From positions 1 through 6,682 of the forward strand of contig JALSGY010000013.1 in NCBI GenBank assembly GCA_026982515.1: DNA of 6,682 nucleotides. The letters run 5' to 3'. This document shows, one piece after another, positions 1-5,656 of this stretch. Each line of letters begins with the position of its first letter. The first letter of the stretch is position 1. The translations under genes and the position numbers were made by a program. This DNA is from Paracoccaceae bacterium (GTDB lineage Bacteria; Pseudomonadota; Alphaproteobacteria; Rhodobacterales; Rhodobacteraceae). The notes below the pieces were generated by a model. That model had not been told where the DNA came from. It made no database searches and saw nothing but the letters and a program-made list of their open reading frames with translations.

Positions 1-1574
1 TCCCGGGGTTCGTCGACGGTGACCACCATTGCCAGCCGTGGACGGCTGGCCGGCGCGAAGCCGGCGAACACCGAAACATGGCGATCTTCGCTGTAGCCGC
101 CGCCGGCGGCCTTCTTCACCGTACCCGTCTTGCCCGCCACCCGGTAGCCGGCGATCCGGGCCCGGGTGCCGGTGCCGCCCTCGGCCACCACCGCCTCGAG
201 CATGTCCCGGATCTGACGGGCGATCCGCGTCGGCAGCACGCGGCGGGCCGGCTCCGGTGTCGCCACCTTCAGAAAGCTTACGGGGTGCAGGCGACCGTCG
301 TCGGCCAGGGCCGCGTAGGCCCGCGCCAGTTGCAGGGCGGTCACCGACATGCCGTAACCGTAGGCCAGGGTGGCCTTCTCGATCCGCCGCCAGTGGCCGG
401 CGTCGTTGAGCAGGCCGCTGACCTCACCGGGAAAGCCGCTGCCGGTATCGGCGCCGAAACCGAACCGGGTATGCACGCGGTAGAGCAGCGCATCGGGCAG
501 GGTGAGGGCGATCTTGCTGGCGGCCACGTTGCTCGATTTCTGGATCACCGTGGTGAGGCTGATCCGACCGTAGTCGCGACTGTCGCGGATCACGGCCCGC
601 CCCAGGCGATAGTGCCCGGGCGAGGTATCGATGCGAGACTCGGCACGGTAACGGCCCGAAAGCAGGGCCGCGGCGATGGTGAAGGGCTTGATGGTGGAGC
701 CCGGCTCGAAGACGTCGGTGACGGCGCGGTTGCGGGTCTGGGCCGGCCGAAACTGGCCCCGGTCGTTGGGGTTGAAGGCCGGCTGGTTGACCATGGCCAG
801 CACCTCGCCGCTGTGCACGTCGAGGATCACCAGCGAGCCGGAGCGGGCCCGGTGACGGAATACCGCCCGCTTGAGTTCGCGGTAGGCCAGGTACTGGATG
901 CGCCGGTCCAGACTCAGGGCCAGGTTGCGGCCCGGCTCGGGCTTGCGGATCTGCTCCACGTTGCGCACCACCCGGCCGAGGCGATCCCGCAACACCCGCT
1001 TGCTGCCGGGGGTGCCCCGCAACCATTCGTCGTAGGCCAGCTCCAGGCCTTCCTGGCCGCGGTCGTCGATGTCGGTGAAGCCCACGACGTGAGCGGTCAC
1101 CTCGCCGGCAGGATAGTAGCGGCGGTATTCCCGTTGCAGATTGACGCCGGGCAGGCCGAGGGCCATGACCCGTTCGGCGAGCTGCGGGCTGACGTGGCGT
1201 TTGAGATAGACGAATTCCCGATCCTGGCGGGCCAGCACGAGGCGCTGCAGGCGCTCCGGATCCAGTTTCAGCAGCCGGGCCAGCTCCGGCCAGCGATCAT
1301 GGACCGTGGCGAAGACCTTCGGCTGCACCCAGACCGAGTCGACCGGGGTGGAGATGGCCAGCGGCTCGCCGTTGCGATCGGTGATCATGCCCCGGTGGGC
1401 GGCCACCGGCACCACCCGCAGGGTGCGGGCATCGCCCTGGTTCTTGAGGAAGTCGCGGTTGAAGACATGCAGATCCACGGCCCGCCAGACCAGCACGGCA
1501 CCGGCCAGCAGCACCACGCCGCCTACCACCGCGAGGCGGAAGGCCGAAACCGGCTTGTGCAGGGGCTTGCTCAT
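1..1574 (-). CDS. ftsI: Peptidoglycan D,D-transpeptidase FtsI (PBP3), C-terminus cut by window edge
   Basis: FtsI is the septum-specific class B penicillin-binding protein that crosslinks peptidoglycan in the divisome, working with FtsW and FtsQLB at the inner membrane. In all, 524 codons are visible. A short cytoplasmic tail precedes one membrane anchor (about residues 11-30). The class B PBP motif HRGMITDRNG follows at residues 60-69. All three transpeptidase motifs are present: S293-T-I-K (nucleophile codon at 696-698), S347-S-N (528-536) and K482-T-G (123-131). Spacing is close to E. coli PBP3 (588 aa; S307, S359, K494), so roughly 50-65 residues lie beyond the left edge. The ATG at 1574 overlaps the ftsL stop as ATGA, and no good Shine-Dalgarno is seen, which suggests coupled translation. 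The open frame, intact motifs and operon position make this call secure. Confidence 0.97.
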   Translation of the reverse strand, partial: MSKPLHKPVSAFRLAVVGGVVLLAGAVLVWRAVDLHVFNRDFLKNQGDARTLRVVPVAAHRGMITDRNGEPLAISTPVDSVWVQPKVFATVHDRWPELARLLKLDPERLQRLVLARQDREFVYLKRHVSPQLAERVMALGLPGVNLQREYRRYYPAGEVTAHVVGFTDIDDRGQEGLELAYDEWLRGTPGSKRVLRDRLGRVVRNVEQIRKPEPGRNLALSLDRRIQYLAYRELKRAVFRHRARSGSLVILDVHSGEVLAMVNQPAFNPNDRGQFRPAQTRNRAVTDVFEPGSTIKPFTIAAALLSGRYRAESRIDTSPGHYRLGRAVIRDSRDYGRISLTTVIQKSSNVAASKIALTLPDALLYRVHTRFGFGADTGSGFPGEVSGLLNDAGHWRRIEKATLAYGYGMSVTALQLARAYAALADDGRLHPVSFLKVATPEPARRVLPTRIARQIRDMLEAVVAEGGTGTRARIAGYRVAGKTGTVKKAAGGGYSEDRHVSVFAGFAPASRPRLAMVVTVDEPR

Positions 1575-1837
1575 GGGCGCATCATCACCACGTTGTCGAA
1601 ATCCACGTTCTTCATGCGCAGCCGGCGCCGCGCGATCCGTTCAATCCGGCTCTGGGTGGCCCAGGTACTCAGTTCGAGCTGCAACTGGCCCCACTCCACG
1701 TTCATCGCGTCCCGCTGCTGCTGCAGGCCATCGAGTTCCACGAACAGCGCGCGGCTGCGATGCTTGGCGTACACCACGCCCAGGGCGCTGGCCAGCACCG
1801 CCACGGCGAGCAGCGCCACGGGCAGATGGCGCCTCAC
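1571..1837 (-). CDS. ftsL: Cell division protein FtsL
   Basis: FtsL is a small bitopic inner-membrane protein that forms the FtsQLB complex with FtsB and FtsQ and helps activate FtsWI. The product is 88 aa, short for the family (E. coli FtsL is 121 aa) but with the expected layout. A very short cytoplasmic end precedes one hydrophobic helix at residues 5-24. A periplasmic heptad-like segment follows (about 27-60, rich in L, Q and E), then the conserved-looking patch IERIARRRLRM. The start is GTG at 1837, sharing four bases (GTGA) with the rsmH stop. A strong GGAGG lies 4 nt upstream (1842-1846). Sequence conservation in FtsL is weak, so the call rests mainly on size, topology and position between rsmH and ftsI. 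Confidence 0.93.
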   Translation of the reverse strand: MRRHLPVALLAVAVLASALGVVYAKHRSRALFVELDGLQQQRDAMNVEWGQLQLELSTWATQSRIERIARRRLRMKNVDFDNVVMMRP

Positions 1838-2778
1838 GCCGCCTCCCCGGCCAGCCGCTCGGCCACCCGCAGGATGGCGCTGCGTGCCCGGGGGTTGTCC
1901 TCCACTTCCGCCTCGGTGGGCCGCACCGGCTTGCCCACGGCGCGCAGCTTCGGCTGCAGTTGGGCCACCGTCACCGGCATGTCCGGGGGGAAGCGGTCGC
2001 CCTTCTCCTGTTCCCGGATGAAGCGCTTCACCAGCCGGTCCTCCAGCGAGTGGAAACTGATCACGGCCAGCCGCCCCCCCGGCGCCAGGACCGCCAGCAC
2101 CTGATCGAGAAAGGCCTGCAGGTCCTCCAGTTCCCGGTTGATGAAGATCCGGATCGCCTGGAAACTGCGGGTGGCCGGGTCCTTGCCCGGCTCCCGGGTC
2201 GGCACGGCCGCGGCGATGATCGCCGCCAGCCGGGCCGTGGTCTCGATGGGCGCCTCGGCCCGGGCCTGGACGATGGCGCGGGCGATGCGCCGGGCGAAGC
2301 GCTCCTCGCCGTATTCCTTCAATATACGGGCAATCTCCTGCTCGCCGGCCCCGGCCAGCCAGTCGGCGGCGGGCGGCCCCCGTTCGGGATCCATGCGCAT
2401 GTCCAGCGGGCCGTCGTGGCGGAAGCTGAAGCCGCGGGACGCATCGTCGAGCTGGGGCGAGGAGACCCCGAGATCCAGCAGAATGCCGTCCACCTCGCCC
2501 AGCCAGCCCAGGGTGCGCGTCACCTCGCCAATCTCGGCGAAGGAGCCCTGGCGAATGGCGAAGCGCGGATCGCTGCCGAAGCGGCGCCCGCCCTCGGCCA
2601 CCGCCTCCGGATCCTTGTCCAGCGCCAGCAGGCGGCCTTCGGGGCCCAGGCGTTCCAGAATGGCGCCACTGTGCCCCCCCCGGCCGAAGGTGCCGTCCAC
2701 GTAGCGCCCGTCCACCCGGATGTTCAATGCCGTCAATGCCTCCTCCAGCAGGACCGGCCGGTGTGCGCCGCCGGTCAC
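1834..2778 (-). CDS. rsmH: 16S rRNA (cytosine(1402)-N(4))-methyltransferase RsmH (MraW)
   Basis: RsmH uses S-adenosylmethionine to N4-methylate C1402 of 16S rRNA, in the decoding centre of the small ribosomal subunit. The predicted protein is 314 aa, essentially the family length (E. coli 313). It begins near the typical HRPVLLEEAL (residues 6-15). The SAM-binding motif VDGTFGRGGHS spans residues 27-37, and the acidic LALDKDPEA strand follows at about 51-59. VDGILLDLGVSSPQLD is at about 96-111. Later signatures RSFQAIRIFINREL, SLEDRLVKRF and NPRARSAILRVAER are all present. The chosen GTG at 2778 overlaps the mraZ stop as GTGA. A GGAG lies 11 nt upstream (2790-2793), rather far, so coupling to mraZ translation is likely. 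The frame stays open upstream to 3075, but that part is the mraZ antiframe and not homologous. Confidence 0.97.
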   Translation of the reverse strand: MTGGAHRPVLLEEALTALNIRVDGRYVDGTFGRGGHSGAILERLGPEGRLLALDKDPEAVAEGGRRFGSDPRFAIRQGSFAEIGEVTRTLGWLGEVDGILLDLGVSSPQLDDASRGFSFRHDGPLDMRMDPERGPPAADWLAGAGEQEIARILKEYGEERFARRIARAIVQARAEAPIETTARLAAIIAAAVPTREPGKDPATRSFQAIRIFINRELEDLQAFLDQVLAVLAPGGRLAVISFHSLEDRLVKRFIREQEKGDRFPPDMPVTVAQLQPKLRAVGKPVRPTEAEVEDNPRARSAILRVAERLAGEAA

Positions 2779-3230
2779 AGCGACAGGGACTCCAGCTGGG
2801 CCGAGAGTTCGCCGTCCTTCGCGCCCTCGGCGAGCCACTTCTGGCGCTCGTCGTTCCAGACCTGTTCGTCCCACAGTTCGAATTTCTTGCCCTGACCGAT
2901 CAGCGCCACCTTCTTGTTCAGCCCGGCGAACTCCCGCAGCGGCGGGGGCACCAGGATGCGGCCATTGCCGTCCAGTTCCGCGTCGGTGGCATGGCCGATC
3001 AGCAGCCGCTGCAGGCGCCGGGCGTTCGGATCGAGGTTGCCCAGGCGCACCAGCTTGCGCTCGATGTCTTCCCATTCGGGCTGGGGATAGATGAGGAGGC
3101 AGGGATCGCGCAGATCGACGGTGACGACCAGCTGGCCGTCACAGGTCGCCGCCAGGCGCTCCCGGTACTTGCTGGGCATCGCCATGCGACCTTTTGCATC
3201 CAGGTTCAGGGTGTTTACGCCCCGGAACAC
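2775..3230 (-). CDS. mraZ: Transcriptional regulator MraZ
   Basis: MraZ is a DNA-binding protein of the SpoVT-AbrB superfamily that forms ring-shaped oligomers and, in E. coli, represses its own dcw operon. The protein is 151 aa, matching the family (E. coli 152). It has two AbrB-like half-domains, each with a D-x-x-G-R core: LDAKGRMAMPSKYR at about residues 10-23 and LDGNGRILVPPPLREF at about 86-101. The start is GTG at 3230, giving the expected N-terminus MFRGVNTLNL. A G-rich stretch upstream (3238-3242) is the only Shine-Dalgarno candidate. An in-frame ATG at 3392 would add 54 residues not found in the family and would read through the promoter and operator, so it was rejected. Its stop overlaps the rsmH start. 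Confidence 0.97.
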   Translation of the reverse strand: MFRGVNTLNLDAKGRMAMPSKYRERLAATCDGQLVVTVDLRDPCLLIYPQPEWEDIERKLVRLGNLDPNARRLQRLLIGHATDAELDGNGRILVPPPLREFAGLNKKVALIGQGKKFELWDEQVWNDERQKWLAEGAKDGELSAQLESLSL

Positions 3231-3238
3231 CGATAGAC

Positions 3239-3278
3239 CCCCACGCCAGAATCCCCCATTTATTCCCACATTGATCCA
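3239..3278 (-). promoter_or_regulatory. MraZ-binding repeat array (operator) in the mraZ leader
   Basis: Reading the minus strand from 3278, four consecutive 10-base units begin with TGG: TGGATCAATG, TGGGAATAAA, TGGGGGATTC and TGGCGTGGGG. Known MraZ operators are direct TGGGN repeats separated by 5 nt, which gives this 10-bp period. The array lies between the predicted -10 box and the mraZ GTG, just after the expected transcription start. That position fits autorepression. The two central units match best and the outer two are degenerate. Confidence 0.85.
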
Positions 3279-3287
3279 CTCTGTCAC

Positions 3288-3317
3288 ACTATAGAAAGCC
3301 CATACCCCACCCGTCAA
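3288..3317 (-). promoter_or_regulatory. Sigma70-type promoter of the mraZ (dcw) operon
   Basis: On the minus strand, TTGACG (3317-3312) is separated by 18 bp from TATAGT (3293-3288). The boxes match the sigma70 consensus at 5/6 and 5/6. A start near 3281 would give a leader of about 50 nt that contains the MraZ repeats. This is inferred from sequence only. Confidence 0.75.
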
Positions 3318-3517
3318 GCAAACCAGCGCACAAAAACGGGAAATCTTTCTTGTCAGACAGCGACTTACGAAGGGCATAAGCGGGTGGATCACGACCGCTA
3401 ACCGGTCGAATCCGGGATCAGAGAATAAAGAAAAAACAACAACTTGAAATCAGCAGCTAAAGTGCTTTCAGAAGATGGGGAGGGGTTTTACAGTCAACTA
3501 TTGTACACTTTTTAATC

Positions 3518-3540
3518 AAAAAAGGGGCCCGAAGGCCCCA
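3518..3540 (-). terminator. Intrinsic terminator downstream of rnpB
   Basis: On the minus strand a GGGGCC stem, TTCG tetraloop and GGCCCC stem (3539-3524) are followed at once by six T residues (3523-3518). This is a textbook rho-independent terminator. It lies about 100 nt beyond the mature rnpB 3' end and upstream of the mraZ promoter, so it should end rnpB transcription and insulate the dcw operon. Confidence 0.88.
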
Positions 3541-3607
3541 ATTGTTCGAAGTCGAATATCGACACGAGAACCGAGCCGCCAGTCGAAGTCCGGCCCCGAC
3601 GCCGTTC

Positions 3608-3635
3608 CTCGTCCCTCGCCACTCGTCCCCCGCCA
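3608..3635. repeat. 14-bp tandem repeat, two copies, in the rnpB trailer
   Basis: CTCGTCCCTCGCCA (3608-3621) is followed directly by CTCGTCCCCCGCCA (3622-3635), with one difference. The array sits 6 bp from the mature rnpB 3' end, inside the presumed precursor trailer. No function is evident. It may be a decayed dispersed repeat. Confidence 0.7.
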
Positions 3636-3641
3636 CTGATT

Positions 3642-3990
3642 ATCGAGTCGGCCGATAAGCCGGGTTCTGTCGTGGACAGCCATTCATCTGGGATGTGTGT
3701 CACCACACACCTCGAGCGACCTACCCGGGAACCGTGCGGGCCACACGTTGTTCCCCTATTTGGTCTTGCTCCGGGTGGGGTTTGCCCTGCCACCACTGTT
3801 GCCAGTGGCGCGGTGCGCTCTTACCGCACCGTTTCACCCTTGCCTGTGCCCGAAGGCCATCGGCGGTCTGTTCTCTGTGGCACTTTCCGTAGGCTCGCGC
3901 CTCCCAGGCGTTACCTGGCACCCTGCCCTGTGGAGCCCGGACTTTCCTCCCCGTTCCTTGCGGACGGAGCGACTGTCTGGCCGACTCGAT
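3642..3990 (-). ncRNA. rnpB: RNase P RNA, class A
   Basis: This is the catalytic RNA of ribonuclease P, which with the RnpA protein removes 5' leaders from tRNA precursors. The ends pair into helix P1: ATCGAGTCGGCC at the 5' end (3990-3979) is complementary to GGCCGACTCGAT at the 3' end. The 5' conserved block GAGGAAAGTCCGGGCTCC lies at 3949-3932. It is followed by AGGGCAGGGTGCCAGGTAACG-like sequence (P5 region and downstream). The 3' conserved block ACAGAACCCGGCTTATCGGCC-type sequence lies at 3670-3650, supplying the distal half of P4. The length of about 349 nt is a little below E. coli (377 nt), and the P3 hairpin looks short. Ends are set by P1 pairing and may be off by one or two bases. 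The neighbouring mraZ is a common arrangement in gammaproteobacteria. Confidence 0.97.
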
Positions 3991-3994
3991 GAAA

Positions 3995-4003
3995 ATTGTA
4001 CCA
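3995..4003 (-). promoter_or_regulatory. Extended -10 promoter of rnpB
   Basis: The minus strand carries TGGTACAAT (4003-3995), a 5/6 match to TATAAT with the TGn extension, followed by TTTC and then the predicted RNA 5' end at 3990. No convincing -35 box is present 16-18 bp upstream, so the extended -10 probably compensates. The MITE-like element ends 53 bp further upstream. Confidence 0.65.
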
Positions 4004-4055
4004 GATCCTCGGCTCGTCAGACTCACACGGCATGCAGCGGGCAACCAGTGGCCTA

Positions 4056-4218
4056 ACAGGCTGTTGAAAAACGCCGTTTTTCGACAGCCGGTGCGCGATG
4101 CATGGAGGCATCACCATTTTCAATGCTGTCAAGTCGTTGAAAATGTGAGGAAATGGGAAACCGCTTTTTCCTTTCCCGGGTTGAAAAAGCCTGGAGAAGG
4201 GCTTTTTCAACAGCCTGT
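4056..4218. mobile_element. MITE-like non-coding element, 163 bp with 16-bp perfect terminal inverted repeats
   Basis: The left end ACAGGCTGTTGAAAAA (4056-4071) is the exact reverse complement of the right end (4203-4218). Three hairpins are nested inside. The left-end hairpin (4059-4089) has 13-bp arms with one mismatch. A central 9-bp perfect pair, CATTTTCAA/TTGAAAATG, occupies 4115-4123 and 4137-4145. The right-end hairpin has a perfect 12-bp stem, 4180-4191 with 4200-4211. The TTGAAAAA core recurs in both orientations across the unit. No credible reading frame lies inside, so it could only be mobilised by a transposase acting in trans. No clear target duplication is seen. The parent IS family was not identified. 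Confidence 0.75.
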
Positions 4219-4230
4219 CAGGAAGAAACC

Positions 4231-4323
4231 GTAGGGTGCGCGTTCGCGAAGCGAAGCACCGCCCTGCCCTTACCCGGACAAATTGCGGAAACAATGGTGC
4301 GCTGCTGCGCGAGCGCACCCTAC
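4231..4323. repeat. 93-bp palindromic element with GTAGGGTGCGC ends
   Basis: The left end GTAGGGTGCGC (4231-4241) and right end GCGCACCCTAC (4313-4323) are perfect 11-bp inverted repeats. The similarity continues imperfectly inward to about 30 bp on each side (left to GCACC at 4260, right from GGTGCGC at 4297), with a central spacer of about 36 bp. The shape suggests a dispersed REP/MITE-like intergenic repeat. It sits 12 bp from the neighbouring 163-bp element and abuts the glgP remnant exactly. No transposase is present. Confidence 0.75.
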
Positions 4324-4703
4324 CCAAACTGGCCCGCTGGAAAGGCTGGCAAGAGAGGATCCGCCAGCACTGGGACAAGGTCCATGCCGAACGGCTCGAC
4401 GAAGCCCGTCCCTGGCTGCAGTACGGCACCGCCCTGCCGGTACGGGCGCGCGCCTATCTGGACGGCCTGGCCCCCGACGACGTCACCGTGGAATGCGTGC
4501 TCGGCCATACCGACGCCCACGGCACCTTCCACACGGAGGCCGTCTATCCCCTGCAGCACGCGGAGCAGGACGGCAAGAGCCACATCTTCACCCTCGACCT
4601 GCAACCGGACGAATGCGGCCTCAAGACCTACCGCCTGCGCCTCTATCCCCACCACCGCCTGCTGGCGCACCCGTTCGAGATGGGTTACCTGATCTGGATC
4701 TGA
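4323..4703 (+). pseudogene. glgP: Alpha-glucan (glycogen/maltodextrin) phosphorylase, orphan C-terminal fragment
   Basis: About 126 in-frame codons ending at the TGA at 4701-4703 resemble the extreme C-terminus of TIGR02094-type alpha-glucan phosphorylases. Visible hallmarks are WKGWQERIRQHWDKV near the left end, a beta-rich segment VRARAYLDGLAPDDVTVE, and the terminal RLYPHHRLLAHPFEMGYLIW. Full-length family members are usually about 700-850 aa. The catalytic domains and the pyridoxal-phosphate lysine would lie upstream and are missing. Homology stops at the edge of the palindromic element. The open frame continues leftward through that repeat to a GTG at 4236, but the added residues look like translated repeat, with no ribosome binding site seen. 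It is probably a dead remnant left by deletion or rearrangement. Family identity is from memory of the C-terminal pattern. Confidence 0.7.
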
Positions 4704-4748
4704 GCCGAAGGCCGTCGCCAGCGAGAAGGGATTCGCGCAGGGGCAGGC

Positions 4749-4768
4749 GGCTCAAGCGCAGCGGAGCC
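4749..4768 (+). repeat. REP-like 20-bp repeat, copy 1
   Basis: GGCTCAAGCGCAGCGGAGCC has self-complementary ends (GGCTC/GAGCC) and can form a small hairpin. Extended flanks (CAGGC/GCCTG) lengthen the stem on the minus strand, where it lies just after the membrane-protein stop and might act as a weak 3' stabiliser or terminator. The same sequence recurs at 5518-5536 (same orientation, one change) and 5565-5584 (inverted, identical). Confidence 0.8.
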
Positions 4769-4799
4769 TGCATTCAACAAGCAGAAAACCCAATCCCGG

Positions 4800-5465
4800 T
4801 TACGACTCGGCAGGACTTCGGGATACAGCCGTCGCACGGACGAAATTCCAGTGCAGGCGTAGACGCAACAAGGGAACCAACAACACCGACCAGGGCGCGA
4901 GTACCAGAAAACCGGGCAAGAACATCACCATCGCCGATCTCGCCCGTGTGAGCGAAAGTTCATCGAAACGCCCTGCCGTGGTCACCAGAAGCAATCCGCC
5001 CAGCATCGTCAGAATCAGCAAAACCGCAGTGACATTGGCGAGAGTCTCGTTGCGATACTCGATGGCCGGATAGAGGTAAACCACGAACACGGCGACCAGA
5101 GACAACGCAAAAATCACCGCAATCAGCAACAATGAATCCGGACCTTCATCATCGCCGCTCCCTGCCTTCAACCCGTGTCTCTCAAGAAGGGCGAGTACGT
5201 CGCCGAGCTTTTCGGTGGGCAGTTTTTCGAGATCGATGAATCCGCCCTTCGCGCCAATCTGTATGACCGGTTTCTTGCCGGACAAACACCGAAGAACGGC
5301 TGCCTTTTCCGCCGGCGAGGCATCCCGGAACCCATCCCGCCAGGAAACTTCAAGCTCATGCTCCGGGAAAAGGGCACAGAGGGCTTCAGCCAGCGCCTCG
5401 CGTTGCGATTTCTCAAGGTTGGCATACCCTGTGACGGCGAAGGTTGCACGTGAAAGTAATCCCAT
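4800..5465 (-). CDS. Hypothetical membrane protein with N-terminal soluble domain and three transmembrane helices
   Basis: I do not recognise this 221-aa protein. Residues 1-110 look soluble and mixed alpha/beta, with charged helices around 18-33 and 51-62 and a KPVIQIGAKGGFIDLEKLP segment at about 65-83. An acidic linker (GSGDDEGPD, 102-110) leads into three hydrophobic helices at about 112-134, 142-163 and 179-201, then a short basic tail. There is no signal peptide, so the N-terminal domain is probably cytoplasmic. The ATG at 5465 has AGGAG 10 nt upstream (5476-5480). The stop is TAA. GC is visibly lower than its neighbours (33 of 60 bases at 5041-5100, against 44 of 60 at 6061-6120). REP-like repeats bracket it. 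Acquired DNA is a fair inference. No catalytic motif is visible and the function is unknown. Confidence 0.8.
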   Translation of the reverse strand: MGLLSRATFAVTGYANLEKSQREALAEALCALFPEHELEVSWRDGFRDASPAEKAAVLRCLSGKKPVIQIGAKGGFIDLEKLPTEKLGDVLALLERHGLKAGSGDDEGPDSLLLIAVIFALSLVAVFVVYLYPAIEYRNETLANVTAVLLILTMLGGLLLVTTAGRFDELSLTRARSAMVMFLPGFLVLAPWSVLLVPLLRLRLHWNFVRATAVSRSPAES

Positions 5466-5517
5466 CGTTCCATGTCTCCTGTCTTTTTGTGCATATTGCT
5501 CGTCTCAAAGTAGAGCA

Positions 5518-5584
5518 GCTCAAGCGTAGCGGAGCCCCCATGTCGGAATGACACGATTTTTGCCGGCTCCGCTGCGCTTGAGCC
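5518..5584. repeat. Inverted pair of REP-like repeats (BIME-like), copies 2 and 3
   Basis: GCTCAAGCGTAGCGGAGCC (5518-5536) and its near-exact reverse complement GGCTCCGCTGCGCTTGAGCC (5565-5584) face each other across 28 bp. Together they could form a long stem with one mismatch. The intervening segment contains a small TGTC/GACA palindrome. Copy 3 is the exact inverse of the copy at 4749-4768. The pair sits upstream of the membrane-protein gene and downstream of the ketosynthase-like gene. Confidence 0.85.
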
Positions 5585-5656
5585 GGCCTGCATCCGCCCA
5601 CAAGATTCGATGATGCCCCCCGTTTTTTCAGATCAGAAAGAGCCGTGCGCGGCGCG

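Noticed and set aside
78..2021. Long plus-strand open frame of 647 codons
   Set aside because: It is antisense to ftsI, ftsL and rsmH, whose motifs are intact. High GC commonly produces such long shadow frames, and the translation matches no family.
1306..2895. Plus-strand open frame of 529 codons
   Set aside because: It is a shadow opposite ftsI, ftsL, rsmH and mraZ, with a low-complexity Arg/Pro/Ala-rich translation.
1834..3075. Longer RsmH starting upstream at 3075
   Set aside because: The added part overlaps mraZ in another frame, is Arg/Ala-rich and unlike RsmH. The GTG at 2778 gives the family length.
2775..3392. Longer MraZ starting at the ATG at 3392
   Set aside because: The extra 54 residues have no family counterpart and would read through the promoter and MraZ repeats. 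The GTG at 3230 gives the canonical N-terminus.
3672..4056. Several overlapping open frames on both strands between 3672 and 4429
   Set aside because: They lie across rnpB, whose conserved blocks and P1 pairing explain the sequence, and across the palindromic elements.
4236..4322. Treating the GTG at 4236 as the true start of an intact 155-aa gene
   Set aside because: The first 28 or so codons are translated palindromic repeat with no visible ribosome binding site; the homology begins after the repeat.
4056..5584. CRISPR array or integron-like attC array
   Set aside because: The repeats are few, irregularly spaced and belong to three different palindromic types; no regular spacers, leader, cas genes or integrase are seen.
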